Positions 43,120 to 52,542 are shown, counted from the first letter of the stretch. The stretch is DNA of 64,000 bases from Streptomyces tropicalis (GCF_029269835.1 NZ_JARJBB010000004.1:248001-312000), one strand, 5' to 3'. The notes: generated from the letters alone by a model not told the origin. Numbers and translations are program-made.

Positions 43120-45942
43120 TCAGGGCAGGGACTGCTCGGCCCAGATCACCTTGCCCGTCGGCGTGTAGCGCGTGCCCCAGCGGTCGCAGAGTTGCGCCAC
43201 CAGGAACAGGCCCCGGCCGCCCTCGTCCGTGCTCGCCGCGTACCGCAGGTGCGGTGAGGTGTCGCTGCTGTCGAAGACCTCGCAGATCAGCGTGCGGTCG
43301 CGCAGCATCCGCACCCGGATGGGCTCGCTGCCGTAGCGGATCGCGTTGGTGACCAGCTCGCTGAGGACCAGCTCGGTGGTGAAGGCGAGGTCGTCGAGCC
43401 CCCACTGCGACAGACGGCGGGTCACCCACGCGCGGACCTCGCCGACGGCGGCCGGGTCCGCCGGCACGTCCCACTCGGCGGTCCGGTCCGCGCCCAGCGC
43501 CCGGGTCCGCGCCACGAGCAGCGCCACGTCGTCGACGGGCCGGGACGGCAGCAGGGCGTCCAGCACGGCCCGGCACGTCTCCTCGGGCGAGCCGCCCGAC
43601 GTCTCCAGGGACGCCTGCAGTTGCGCCAGCCCGGCGTCGATGTCCCGCTCCCGGTCCTCGACCAGGCCGTCGGTGTACAGCACCAGCCGGCTGCCCTCCT
43701 CCAGCGCCAGGTCGGCGGCCTCGAAGGGCAGGCCGCCCAGGCCCAGCGGGGGACCGGCGGGCACCTCCGGGAAGGAGACACCGCCGTCCGGCGCGACCAC
43801 CGCGGGCGGCGGATGACCGGCGCGGGCCACCGCGCAGCGCCGCGACACCGGGTCGTACACGGCGTACAGGCAGGTCGCACCGGTGATGGGGGCGCTGACA
43901 CCGTCCGCCGTCTCGTCCTGGTCGATCCGGGCGACCAGCTCGTCCAGCAGCCCCAGCAGCTCGTCCGGCGGCAGGTCCAGGGCCGAGAAGTTGTGCACCG
44001 CGGTGCGCAGCCGGCCCATCGTCGCCGCCGCGTGCAGCCCGTGGCCCACGACGTCGCCCACGACGAGCGCCACCCGCGCCCCCGACAGCGGCAGGACGTC
44101 GAACCAGTCCCCGCCCACGCCGGCCTGCGCGGGCAGGTAGCGGAAGGCGATGTCCAGGGCGCTCTGCTCGGGCAGGCTCCGCGGCAGCAGACTGCGCTGC
44201 AGCGTCACGGCCATGCTGTGCTCGCGCGTGTAGCGGCGGGCGTTGTCGATGGAGACCGCGGCCCGGGCGACGAGCTCCTCGGCGAGGACCAGTTCCTCGG
44301 CGTCGAAGGGCTCGGTCCCCTGCGAACGCCAGAAACTGACCACGCCCAGCACCTGCGCCCCGGTCCGGACCGGCACGGTGATCAGCGAGTGGATGCCGTG
44401 GCCGACGACCTCCCGGCCGCGCTCCGGATCCTGCGCGAGCCAGCCCGGCGCGTCCTGCAGCCGGGGCTCCAGGACCGGGCGGCCGGTCCGCAGGCTGCGC
44501 CCCTGCGGGGAGGCGGCGACGAAACGGATCTGCCGGCCCACCGGGTACAGCGGCGCGTCGGCCCGCACCCCGGCGGACGCCACGCGGCGCAGCGCGGACG
44601 CCGACTCGGGGTCCTCGCCGATCAGAACCGGGTCGTACAGGTCCACGGTGGTGAAGTCCGCGAAGCGGGGCACGGACACCTCCGCCAGCTCCTCGGCCGT
44701 CCGCGCCACCTCCAGCGTCGTACCGATCCCCACCCCGGCGTCGTAGAGCAGGCTGAGGCGCTCCCGGGTCAGCTCGGCCCGGCCGGACAGGGCGCGCAGC
44801 TCGGTGGAGTCGCGCAGGGTGGCCACGCTGCCCGGGGGGCCGCCGTCCAGGTCCGTGGGCCGCTGGTTGACCGCGAGCAGCCGGTCGCCCACCAGGTGCA
44901 CCTCGTCGGTGGCCAGGCGCCCGGAGGACAGCAGGCCGGCGATGTCGGCCTCCAGGCCGAGGTCGTCCACGTGCCGCCGCTCGGCGTCCTGGGGCAGGCC
45001 GAGCAGGCGGTGCGCCTCGTCGTTGGCGAGCAGCAGCTCGCCGCCGTCGCCGAGGATGATCACGCCCTCCCGGACGGAGTGCAGCACCGCGTCGTGGTGC
45101 TCGTACATCCGTGTCATCTCGCCCGGCCCGAGCCCGTGGGTCTGGCGCAGCAGGCGCCGGCTGACCAGCGCCGTCCCCGCCGTGGCGAGGGCGAGCGCGG
45201 CCGCCGCGGCGCCGAGCACGACGGGCAGCTGACGGTCGGCGACCCCGCCGACGTTCGCGGTGGTCACCCCGGCCGACACGAGGCCGACGATCCGGCCGTC
45301 GGCCGACCTGACGGGCACGACCGCCTGCACGAGCCGCCCGATGGTGCCGTCGACCTCCTCGACGACGATGCCGCCGGCCTGCGCGGGCGCGAGGGTGCCG
45401 ACGAACTTCTTGCCGATGCGGTCCGGCTTGGGGTGGGTGTAGCGGATGCCGTCCGTGCTCATCGCGACGATGAAGTCGACGTGTGCCGCGCGGCGGGCGG
45501 CCTCGGCCCGCGGCTGCAGGACTGCCGTCGGATCGGGTGACTGCAGGGCCTCGGCGATGCCCGGCGCGTGGGCGAAGGTCTGGGCGACGGCGAGCGAGCG
45601 GTTGCGGGCCTCCTGGGTGCTGTCGTGGCGCACCTGGAGCACCAGTGCCACCACCGCGGACACCACCAGCAGCAGCACGATGACGACCTGGAGGACGAAC
45701 ACCTGTCCGGCGACGCTGCGGCCGCGCAGCGTCGCCCGCAGCCCCCCGCGCCCTCCGGAGACGTCCTTGCGGGACGTTCCGTCCGTGCGGCTCTCGGCCG
45801 GTGCTCCGGTCCGGGCTCCGGCGGGGCCGCGTCCACCCGTCCGTGCGGGCACCCCCCGGGCAGGGCCGGGGGCCTCGGGCACGGACCGGTCGCCGGGAGG
45901 ACGGGTCGACCGGGTGCCGGCTCGATCCGGGAGTCGCACCAT
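43120..45942 (-). CDS. Membrane sensor SpoIIE phosphatase with PAS, GAF and RsbW-type kinase domains
   Basis: A 940-residue protein. A basic Pro/Gly-rich tail (about 1-75), two membrane segments (about 80-102 and 228-250) and an extracytoplasmic DcuS/CitA-type sensor between them are visible. A PAS domain (about 285-360), GAF (about 385-550), a PP2C/SpoIIE phosphatase (about 570-790; GGDWFDVLPL and GDVVGHGLHA) and an anti-sigma-factor-type ATPase (about 815-935; ELVTNAIRYG) follow. It can both dephosphorylate and phosphorylate anti-anti-sigma proteins, a sigma-B-type switch. The GAF-ANTAR gene is upstream on the same strand. The ligand is unknown. Confidence 0.88.
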   Translation of the reverse strand: MVRLPDRAGTRSTRPPGDRSVPEAPGPARGVPARTGGRGPAGARTGAPAESRTDGTSRKDVSGGRGGLRATLRGRSVAGQVFVLQVVIVLLLVVSAVVALVLQVRHDSTQEARNRSLAVAQTFAHAPGIAEALQSPDPTAVLQPRAEAARRAAHVDFIVAMSTDGIRYTHPKPDRIGKKFVGTLAPAQAGGIVVEEVDGTIGRLVQAVVPVRSADGRIVGLVSAGVTTANVGGVADRQLPVVLGAAAAALALATAGTALVSRRLLRQTHGLGPGEMTRMYEHHDAVLHSVREGVIILGDGGELLLANDEAHRLLGLPQDAERRHVDDLGLEADIAGLLSSGRLATDEVHLVGDRLLAVNQRPTDLDGGPPGSVATLRDSTELRALSGRAELTRERLSLLYDAGVGIGTTLEVARTAEELAEVSVPRFADFTTVDLYDPVLIGEDPESASALRRVASAGVRADAPLYPVGRQIRFVAASPQGRSLRTGRPVLEPRLQDAPGWLAQDPERGREVVGHGIHSLITVPVRTGAQVLGVVSFWRSQGTEPFDAEELVLAEELVARAAVSIDNARRYTREHSMAVTLQRSLLPRSLPEQSALDIAFRYLPAQAGVGGDWFDVLPLSGARVALVVGDVVGHGLHAAATMGRLRTAVHNFSALDLPPDELLGLLDELVARIDQDETADGVSAPITGATCLYAVYDPVSRRCAVARAGHPPPAVVAPDGGVSFPEVPAGPPLGLGGLPFEAADLALEEGSRLVLYTDGLVEDRERDIDAGLAQLQASLETSGGSPEETCRAVLDALLPSRPVDDVALLVARTRALGADRTAEWDVPADPAAVGEVRAWVTRRLSQWGLDDLAFTTELVLSELVTNAIRYGSEPIRVRMLRDRTLICEVFDSSDTSPHLRYAASTDEGGRGLFLVAQLCDRWGTRYTPTGKVIWAEQSLP

Positions 45943-46066
45943 GTGCCATGTCTACACTGCCGGGCCCCGCGAGGCGAGAGTCGTGCCGTGCACGTGGGGT
46001 GAGAGGGCGGCCGGGCGGCGCCGCGGGGCACCGGCCGTCGCACCGCCCACCGGGGTTGCGCCCCGG

Positions 46067-46762
46067 TCAGGACCGTTCTTCGGGGGCGTCGTCGCGGATG
46101 GTCCGGGCGACCTCGCGCAGCTTCACGTTGTGATTCTGGGAGATCCGGCGCAGCACCGCGAAGGCGTCGTCCTCGCTGAGCCGGTGGCGCTCGCGCAGGA
46201 TGCCCATCGCCTCGCCGATGGCGTGCCGGGACTCCAGCGCGTGCTCGAGCTGGTCGACGGTGCTGGCGCTGGACAGGGCGACGGCGGCGTGCGACGCGAG
46301 CAGCCAGCCGGCCGTCTCGCTGTCCCGGGAGAAGGCGTCGGGCCTGGGGGAGTACAGGTCCAGCGCACCGAAGTCCTGTTCGTCGGTGTACAGCAGGAAG
46401 CCCATCATGCTGCCGATGCCGAGTGCGCGGGCGGCGGGCGCGTACCGCGGCCAGCCGGGCTGCGGGCTGCTCAGGTCGGCGATGCGGAACATGCGGTCGC
46501 CGTGGGTGCGGCGCGCCGCGTCGAAGCAGGGGCCCTCGGCGAGCTCGCCCTGCAGCCGGTCCGACTCCACGACCAGGTCCGAGGTCGCCGCGAGGGTCAC
46601 GGCCCGCCCTTTGCGCAGGGCCAGCACGCCGGAGGCCTCGCATCCGTCGATCAGCTCGACGGCGGCGGCGGCGATCTCGTCCAGGGTCGCCTGGAGGGAG
46701 TCCTGGGCGAGCAGGCGCCGGGCGAGCTGTGCCATGTCCTCGGCGAACGAGCGCCACTCCAT
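46067..46762 (-). CDS. GAF-ANTAR protein
   Basis: A 231-residue cytosolic regulator. The GAF domain (about 10-160) contains GVLALRKGRAVTLAAT and GSMMGFLLYTDE. The ANTAR domain (about 170-225) is ALESRHAIGEAMGILRERH...AFAVLRRISQNHNVKLREVA. ANTAR domains bind tandem RNA hairpins and cause antitermination; GAF senses a small ligand or redox state. The ATG at 46762 is preferred over a GTG 12 codons upstream. It is 124 bases upstream of the SpoIIE sensor gene on the same strand. Confidence 0.88.
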   Translation of the reverse strand: MEWRSFAEDMAQLARRLLAQDSLQATLDEIAAAAVELIDGCEASGVLALRKGRAVTLAATSDLVVESDRLQGELAEGPCFDAARRTHGDRMFRIADLSSPQPGWPRYAPAARALGIGSMMGFLLYTDEQDFGALDLYSPRPDAFSRDSETAGWLLASHAAVALSSASTVDQLEHALESRHAIGEAMGILRERHRLSEDDAFAVLRRISQNHNVKLREVARTIRDDAPEERS

Positions 46763-46846
46763 GCCTGCATCCGCCCTTCTTCCCGCCCTGTGCGTCACGT
46801 CCCACGCCCCGGGGGCAGCCTACCCCGCGGGTACCCGCCGGACATG

Positions 46847-46876
46847 CCGGTGCCCCCGCCGCGGCGGGGGCACCGG
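46847..46876 (-). terminator. Perfect 14-bp-stem terminator
   Basis: CCGGTGCCCCCGCC and its complement, with a GC dinucleotide between, lie 33 bases downstream of the secreted-protein stop. Confidence 0.65.
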
Positions 46877-46908
46877 AAGGACTCGGGCCCGTGCGGGCCC
46901 GTGCGGGG

Positions 46909-47382
46909 TCACGCCCCCCAGGTGCCCTGGTTGACCGCGCAGTTCCAGCCGGAGCCGTGCAGCGTGAACTTGAGCCGGTAGCTGTGGGTGTTCAGCAGGT
47001 GCGTGCGCACCCGGAAGCCGAGGCTCGCCCTGCCCTTGAACGTCGAGGTGGCGACCGAGACGGTCTGCGAGGTCCGGTGGCTGATCCGCCCGCCCGTCGG
47101 GTTCGCCGTGCTGAACCGGATGTTCTTGACGTCGGTGACGGTGAAGGTGACGTTCCGGTAGCTCTTCGACGTCTTGCTCCTGATGCCGAAGTAGAGCCCG
47201 CCGTTGGTCACCCAGCCGTTGTGGTCCACGTAGAACCGGGTCGGGTAGGAGATGCTGAGCGGGCATCCGGAGCTCTGCGGCGCCGCGGTCGCCGCGGACG
47301 CGGCACCGGCGAGGCCCAGTTGGGCGGCGGTGACGATCCCGGCCGCGGTCAGCGCTGCAACGGTCGTACGAGTGCGGTTCAC
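46909..47382 (-). CDS. Secreted hypothetical protein (157 aa)
   Basis: A small exported protein. The Sec signal peptide (about 1-30, AGAASAATAA region) is followed by a beta-rich, Thr/Ser/Arg-rich domain with two cysteines (CPLSISYP and SGWNCAVN), probably forming one disulfide. No catalytic motif or known domain is seen. Lower G+C codons and the sequence pattern fit a small surface or wall protein. The GTG start has GGAAGAGG before it. It is monocistronic. Confidence 0.72.
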   Translation of the reverse strand: MNRTRTTVAALTAAGIVTAAQLGLAGAASAATAAPQSSGCPLSISYPTRFYVDHNGWVTNGGLYFGIRSKTSKSYRNVTFTVTDVKNIRFSTANPTGGRISHRTSQTVSVATSTFKGRASLGFRVRTHLLNTHSYRLKFTLHGSGWNCAVNQGTWGA

Positions 47383-47893
47383 TGCGGTGACACCTCTTCC
47401 CCCTGTGGCCCCGTGGGGCCGGACGGCATGACAGGCGGAAACCCCCGTCGGAAGTCCCCCGTGCCTGTGACGTCGTATTTCTTAGCACGCGGAAGGCCCG
47501 GCCGGGACAACGCCATTGAGCCGGACGGCACTTGGTGACAGAACCGGTACATTCGGGAGACAACCCCGCTTCCCGCGCCCCTGCGCCGATTCCGGGCAAC
47601 GGCCGGATTCCGCCCCGCCGAAGCCGGTCGGCTCGGCCCACCCCTTTCCGACCGTCGGTGACACATTCACCGGGAGCCCCCGACCCGACCCGCCCCGACG
47701 GGCAGACCTCCAGCGGCGGTTGGCGAAGGCGGCCGAGGAGGAGGTGGCCACGCTGCCGGAGCCGACCCCGCCCGGCGCGGACCCGACCTTCCCGCACCGG
47801 GAGCGCGGCCACCGGCCGCACGTCCGGGCCGCGGGGCGCCGCCCGCGGTCGAAGTGCGGGCACCCCGGGAGCCGGCCGCGGTACGGTGCCGTC
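47383..47893. other. Divergent intergenic region, 511 bp
   Basis: It lies between the secreted-protein and SRPBCC genes. A CTTAGCACG patch near 47478-47486 may belong to the secreted gene's promoter. Open frames continue upstream of the SRPBCC start but lack start signals. TACGGT (47882-47887) lies 6 bases before the SRPBCC ATG, a leaderless arrangement. Confidence 0.5.
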
Positions 47894-48355
47894 ATGTACG
47901 CCACCGAGGTCTCACGGCACGTGAAGGCGTCCCCCGCAGCCGTGTACCGGGCGCTCGTCGACCCGGACGCGGTCGCGGGGTGGCGCGTGCCGGACGGCAT
48001 GACCGGGCACGTGCACGAGTTCGACGCCCGTGAGGGCGGCCGCTTCCGCGTCTCCCTCGGCCACGGCGACCCCGGCAGGGAGGGCAAGTCGGGCGGCGCC
48101 ACCGACACCTACCGGGGCCACTTCGCCCGGCTCGTCCCCGGCGAACTCGTCGTCGAGGTCATCGAGTTCGAGACCGGTGACGAGGCCCTGCGCGGCACGA
48201 TGACCCTGACGACGACGCTCACCGCCGCGGAGGGCGGGACGGACGTCGTGATCCGGCACGAGGGTGTCCCCGACGCCGTGCCGCGCACCGACAACGAACG
48301 GGGCACCCGCATGGCCCTGGACAACCTCGCCCGGCTGGTGGAGCGCGGCCGGTAG
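47894..48355 (+). CDS. SRPBCC (AHSA1-like) family protein
   Basis: A 153-residue protein of the START/AHSA1 fold. It begins MYATEVSRHVKASPAAVYRAL and has the characteristic VPDGMTGHVHEFDAREGGRFR and late TRMALDNLARLV segments. Family members bind hydrophobic ligands or activate Hsp90; bacterial ones of this form have no fixed function. The ATG at 47894 is preferred because the upstream frame is Pro/Arg low complexity and a -10 hexamer lies just before it. It is cytosolic. Confidence 0.82.
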   Translation: MYATEVSRHVKASPAAVYRALVDPDAVAGWRVPDGMTGHVHEFDAREGGRFRVSLGHGDPGREGKSGGATDTYRGHFARLVPGELVVEVIEFETGDEALRGTMTLTTTLTAAEGGTDVVIRHEGVPDAVPRTDNERGTRMALDNLARLVERGR

Positions 48356-48369
48356 CGGCGTCCGCGCCA

Positions 48370-49248
48370 TCACCCGACGGCGGTGCGCGCGGCCGCCACC
48401 GCCTGTCCGGCGTACCCCCGCCCGAACAGCACCGTGTGCACCAGCAGCGGGAAGAGCTGGTGCAGCCCGACCCGGTCCGCCCAGCCGTCGGCGAGCGGCG
48501 CCGCCTCCTGGTAGCCCTCCAGCACCCGGTCCAGATGCGGGCAGCCGAACAGGCGGAGCATCGCCAGGTCCGTCTCCCGGTGCCCTCCGTGCGCGGCCGG
48601 GTCGATCAGCCGGACCCGGCCGCCGGCACCCCACAGCACATTGCCGTTCCACAGGTCGCCGTGCAGCCGGGCGGGCGGTTCCGCCGGACCGGCCCGCGCG
48701 GGCAGCCGCTCCAGCGCGCGTTCGACCACCGCGGCCTCCGCGGTGCGCAGGGTGCCGTCGTCCACGGCCCGGCGCAGATACGGCAGGACACGGTGCTGCG
48801 CGTACCAGTGCGGCCAGTCGTCGGCGGGCGTGTTGCGCATCGGGGCGAGTCCGATGAACGCCTCCTGCGGACCGCCGGGCGGAGCCGCCCCGAACGCGGG
48901 CGCCCCGGCGGCGTGCAGGGCGGCCAGCTCGCGTCCGAAGCGGACCGCCGCCCCCTCGTCGGGCCGCCCGGCCGGCACCCGGTCCGTCACGAGCCAGTCC
49001 TCGTCCTGCCCGCGCACGGCGGGAACGGCCACCGCGTCCGCGGCGCCGAGCCAGCGCAGCCCCGCCGCCTCGGCCCGCACCGCGCCGGCGGCGTCGCCGC
49101 GCTTGACCATCACCACCTCGCCGCCGTCGAGCGTCACCTCGGCGAGCGACGGGGACAGCGGCCGCTCGGCGGTGACGGAGCGTCCGGTGAGGCGCGCCGC
49201 GGCGGCACCGGCGCCCTCCGATGAGCCCGGGGCCGTACGGGCCGTCAT
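48370..49248 (-). CDS. Fructosamine kinase family protein
   Basis: A 292-residue kinase of the fructosamine-3-kinase / APH fold. VMVKRGDAAGAVRAEAAGLRW supplies the ATP-binding lysine, HGDLWNGNVLW the catalytic Asp and Asn, and LIDPAAHGG the metal-binding Asp. The family phosphorylates ketoamine-modified proteins so that the glycation can be removed. The ATG overlaps the stop of the upstream phosphatase by four bases (ATGA), so the two are coupled; this pairing suggests protein deglycation and dephosphorylation together. Confidence 0.9.
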   Translation of the reverse strand: MTARTAPGSSEGAGAAAARLTGRSVTAERPLSPSLAEVTLDGGEVVMVKRGDAAGAVRAEAAGLRWLGAADAVAVPAVRGQDEDWLVTDRVPAGRPDEGAAVRFGRELAALHAAGAPAFGAAPPGGPQEAFIGLAPMRNTPADDWPHWYAQHRVLPYLRRAVDDGTLRTAEAAVVERALERLPARAGPAEPPARLHGDLWNGNVLWGAGGRVRLIDPAAHGGHRETDLAMLRLFGCPHLDRVLEGYQEAAPLADGWADRVGLHQLFPLLVHTVLFGRGYAGQAVAAARTAVG

Positions 49249-49706
49249 GCGGCGCCGCGCCCGCGCACCCAGGCGAGCAGCCCCGGCATGGCGGCCTCGA
49301 TCATGGCGAGCACCGCCTCGAAGCTCTCCTGGCCGCCGTAGTACGGGTCGGGGACGTCCGGGTCGCCGGCCGCGTCCGGGTCGAAGGACCGCAGCAGCCG
49401 CACCCGGGACGGGTCGCCGACCAGCCCGTTCAGCGCCCGGGTGTGCCCCCGGTCCATGGCCACGAACAGGTCCGCGTCCAGGTGCTCGGCGCCGACCTGC
49501 GCGGCGACGTGCGCGACGGGATATCCGTGCCGGGCCAGGGCCGCTCCGGCCCGTGCGTCGATGCCCTCCCCGACGTGCCACGGCCCGACGCCGGCGCTGC
49601 TCACCCGCACACCGTCCACCCCGGCCCGCCGCAGATGCTCCGCGCACACCGAAGCCGCCGACGGCGACCGGCAGATGTTTCCGCTGCAGACGAAGCACAG
49701 GTGCAC
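49245..49706 (-). CDS. Low-molecular-weight protein-tyrosine-phosphatase-like protein
   Basis: A 153-residue phosphatase. The P-loop CSGNICRS (Cys7, Arg13) starts almost at the N-terminus, and the catalytic acid lies in DPYYGG near the C-terminus, the standard LMW-PTP layout. It dephosphorylates tyrosine-phosphorylated proteins or small phosphate esters such as sugar phosphates. The GTG at 49706 is supported by a -10-like TACCCT ending 7 bases upstream, so it may be leaderless. It is the first gene of a two-gene operon with the fructosamine kinase. Confidence 0.9.
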   Translation of the reverse strand: MHLCFVCSGNICRSPSAASVCAEHLRRAGVDGVRVSSAGVGPWHVGEGIDARAGAALARHGYPVAHVAAQVGAEHLDADLFVAMDRGHTRALNGLVGDPSRVRLLRSFDPDAAGDPDVPDPYYGGQESFEAVLAMIEAAMPGLLAWVRGRGAA

Positions 49707-50126
49707 GACGCCCAGGGTACGAGCGCGGCGCCGACCGGACGGTACGGCGGCGCGCCCACCCACGGGTGGAGACCCGCCGGGAAATCCACCCGGTACTCCA
49801 CTGCCGGGTCGATCACGGCGGCGGCAGCCGTCCCTGGCCTCGCGGCAGGGACACACGGCGACGGGACATGCCGGCGCCGGTGACCCCGCCGGAGGCACCG
49901 GCTCCGACGGAGCCGCCCGCCCCGTGGGAGGCGCTCGCCCGCCCCGGCCCGGGAGCGCCCGCCGGGGTGCGGGACGACGGAGGCGGCGGGACACCGCCCG
50001 CCCCGCCGCACCGGACGCCTGGGCCCGCGGAGTGCGCAGGCCCGCGGAGTGCGCGGGGCGGCCGCCGGGCCGCGCCACTGCCGGGGCCGCTGTCAGGGAG
50101 GCCACGGCCGGGAGGAGACCTGGGCC
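49707..50126. other. Divergent intergenic region with 17-bp tandem repeat, 420 bp
   Basis: GGCCCGCGGAGTGCGCA is repeated back to back (50022-50055). The remainder is GC-rich with several meaningless open frames. The - strand promoter for the phosphatase lies at the left edge. No gene is supported. Confidence 0.5.
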
Positions 50127-50732
50127 ATGTCCGCGGTGCCCGGCGCGGAGCTAGCGTGGGGGGTGGGCGTCCCACCCCCTCGTGACAGCTCGATCGGTCC
50201 CGCAGTGTCTGAAGAACTCTCCCCGCTCATCGCGGCCACCGTCCAGTGGCTGACCGGTGCCTACCCGGCGTCCGGCGGGGCCCTGGACCGTGTGCTGTGC
50301 GAGATGCAGGCGCACCAGGCGGTGACGGTCGCGGCCCGGCTGCGCTACCCCACGGAGATGGATGCCGCCCTGGTCGGCCTGTCGGGTCCCGGAGGTTCCT
50401 CCCGCCTGGACCGTCTCACCGGCGTGGACGGGGCGTCCGGCGAGGATCCCGGCGCGCACGCCTGGCGGGCCTGGGTGGACGAGGTCGTCGCGAGCTGGGC
50501 CGCCTGCCTGCTCACCGATCCCGAGCTGGCCGGCCGCGCGGTGGCGGCCGTGACCCGGGGGGAGCGCGCGGTGGACGCCCGGGCCGAGTTCGGCCGCCTG
50601 GTCGCACCGGACGCCCACGACCGCCGGGCAGCGGCCCTGCTGCGCCATCCCGACCTCCTCGCCCCGGTCACGGCCCTGCACCGCACCGCGCTGCGCGACC
50701 GGCTGTCCTCGGGCCCGGACGTGGCGGCCTGA
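50127..50732 (+). CDS. Hypothetical protein (201 aa)
   Basis: I do not recognise a family. The protein is cytosolic and mainly helical, with VQWLTGAYPASGGALDRVLCEMQAHQ near the start and repeated Asp/Arg/Ala helices after it. No catalytic motif is visible. GGAGGAGA lies before the ATG at 50127, but a GTG at 50142 or later might also serve. It converges with the glycerol-3-phosphate dehydrogenase gene across 217 bases. Confidence 0.65.
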   Translation: MSAVPGAELAWGVGVPPPRDSSIGPAVSEELSPLIAATVQWLTGAYPASGGALDRVLCEMQAHQAVTVAARLRYPTEMDAALVGLSGPGGSSRLDRLTGVDGASGEDPGAHAWRAWVDEVVASWAACLLTDPELAGRAVAAVTRGERAVDARAEFGRLVAPDAHDRRAAALLRHPDLLAPVTALHRTALRDRLSSGPDVAA

Positions 50733-50949
50733 CGGGACTCACCGGCGCCGGCGATCCACGGGACGCCGGGCCACGCGGAACGGGAAGGCTGTTCGCGCAC
50801 CCGAGCCGGGCCGGCGTCGACGTGCGTCCGGTCGGCTCCGGACACGGTCGGCACGGTGATCCCGGCGAGCGGACTCCCGGCGTACCCCATGGCCGGCTCG
50901 GCTGCGCCTCCGGCTCCGCGGGCGCCGGGGAGAGCGGGTCCGGCCGTGC

Positions 50950-52542
50950 TCAGCCCACCAGTTCGCCCAGCGCGTCCCGTGCCGCCCGGTCCGCCGCCGC
51001 GCGGTCCTCGGGGACCAGTCCGATGCGGGTGCGCCGGTCCAGCAGGTCGGCCGTGTCGAGGGCGCCCTCGTGGCGGACGGCCCAGACCAGTTCGGCGCGG
51101 GTGACGGGATGCCCGTCCAGGACGGGTTCCGCGAGCCGCGGGTCCTGCGCGCCCAGCGCCTCGACCAGCGGCGCCTCGGTGCCGTAGCGGCGGATCAGGT
51201 GCGGCGCGGCCGGCAGTGCGGCGAGCCGCTGCGGAGCCGCGGCGCCGACCAGCGGCAGGGTCGTCGTGGGGGAGGGCCCGGCGCCCAGTCCGCGCGCGGC
51301 GACGGCCGCGTCCACGGCGTCCTCGGCCATCCTCCGGTACGTGGTCAGCTTGCCGCCGACGATGGTGGTGACGCCCTCGGACGAGGTGAGCACCGCATGC
51401 CGGCGCGAGATGTCCGCGGTCCTCGGCGCCGCTCCGGACGCCCCGTCCGGCGTGGTGTCCAGCAGCGGCCGCAGTCCCGCGAACGCGCCCACGACGTCGT
51501 CGCGGTGGACCGGCACGTCCAGGGCGGAGCCGAGGACGTCGAGCAGGAAGCCGATGTCCGTCTCCGGCGCCTCGGGGACGTCGGGGATGTCGCCGTCGAC
51601 CGGCTCGTCGGTGAGCCCGACGTAGACCCGGCCGTCGCCCTGCGGCAGCACCAGGACGAAGCGGTTGGTCTCGCCGGGCACCGGGATGTGCAGGCCCGCC
51701 GGCAGCGGACCGAGCCGGTCCGCACGCAGCACCAGATGGGTACCGCGGGAGGGCCGCACCCGGATGCCGTCGACCAGGCCGCCCGCCCACACCCCGGAGG
51801 CGTTGACCACGGCGCGGGCGCGGATCTCGCCCTCCTCGCCGGTGAGTTCGTCGCGTATGCGCGCGCCGGACCCGGTCAGTTCCAGCGCCCGCACCCGGGT
51901 CAGGATCCGTGCGCCGTGCGCGGCTGCGGTCCGGGCGACGGCGGTGACCAGACGGGCGTCGTCGGTGAGCCGGCCGTCCCAGGAGAGGAGGCCGCCGCGC
52001 AGTCCGGTGGCGCGCAGGGCGGGCGCGAGGTGGCGGGTCTCGACGGCGGACAGCCGGCGCGGCGCGGGCAGCGTGGCGCGCGCGGTGCGGGCCGCGAGCC
52101 GCAGTCCGTCCCCGGCGCGGAACCCGGCCCAGGCCAGGGCGGCCTGGCCGCGGGAGACCAGCGGGTGCAGCGGCAGGACGAACGGCTGGGCACGCACCAG
52201 GTGCGGCGCGGTCCGCTCCATGAGCACGCCGCGTTCGACGGCGCTCTCGTGGGCGACGTCGAGCTGTGCGGAGGCGAGGTAGCGCAGCCCGCCGTGGATG
52301 AGCTTGGAACTCCAGCGGGAGGTGCCGAAGGCCAGGTCGTGCGCGTCGATCGCGGCCACGCTCAGCCCGCGGGCGGCGGCGTCCAGGGCGACGCCGGCGC
52401 CGGTCGCGCCGAGGCCCACCACCAGGACGTCGACGGCGGGACCGCCGGCGGTGCGGGTGAGCTCGCGGGTGCGGCGAGCGGCGTTCAGGGAGGCTCCGGG
52501 GGCCGGGTCCGGGGCGCCGACCGGGTGGGGGGTGGAGGTCAT
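50950..52542 (-). CDS. Glycerol-3-phosphate dehydrogenase/oxidase
   Basis: A 530-residue FAD enzyme. VVGLGATGAGVALDAAARGL is the dinucleotide-binding N-terminus, followed by TSRWSSKLIHGGLRYL, a GlpD signature, and IVGGKLTTYRRMAEDAVD, the second. It oxidises glycerol 3-phosphate to dihydroxyacetone phosphate at the membrane. The stop of the upstream TetR gene overlaps its ATG by four bases, so it is coupled to that regulator. A divergent alkyl-DHAP-synthase-like gene shares the regulatory region, suggesting that this copy feeds lipid synthesis, not only glycerol catabolism. Confidence 0.9.
   Translation of the reverse strand: MTSTPHPVGAPDPAPGASLNAARRTRELTRTAGGPAVDVLVVGLGATGAGVALDAAARGLSVAAIDAHDLAFGTSRWSSKLIHGGLRYLASAQLDVAHESAVERGVLMERTAPHLVRAQPFVLPLHPLVSRGQAALAWAGFRAGDGLRLAARTARATLPAPRRLSAVETRHLAPALRATGLRGGLLSWDGRLTDDARLVTAVARTAAAHGARILTRVRALELTGSGARIRDELTGEEGEIRARAVVNASGVWAGGLVDGIRVRPSRGTHLVLRADRLGPLPAGLHIPVPGETNRFVLVLPQGDGRVYVGLTDEPVDGDIPDVPEAPETDIGFLLDVLGSALDVPVHRDDVVGAFAGLRPLLDTTPDGASGAAPRTADISRRHAVLTSSEGVTTIVGGKLTTYRRMAEDAVDAAVAARGLGAGPSPTTTLPLVGAAAPQRLAALPAAPHLIRRYGTEAPLVEALGAQDPRLAEPVLDGHPVTRAELVWAVRHEGALDTADLLDRRTRIGLVPEDRAAADRAARDALGELVG

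Noticed and set aside
38666..45949. A 2427-codon open frame on the - strand across sthA, GH15, chitosanase and the SpoIIE sensor
   Set aside because: It is out of frame with recognisable proteins over most of its length and antisense to GH15. Long antisense frames are expected where third positions are nearly all G or C.
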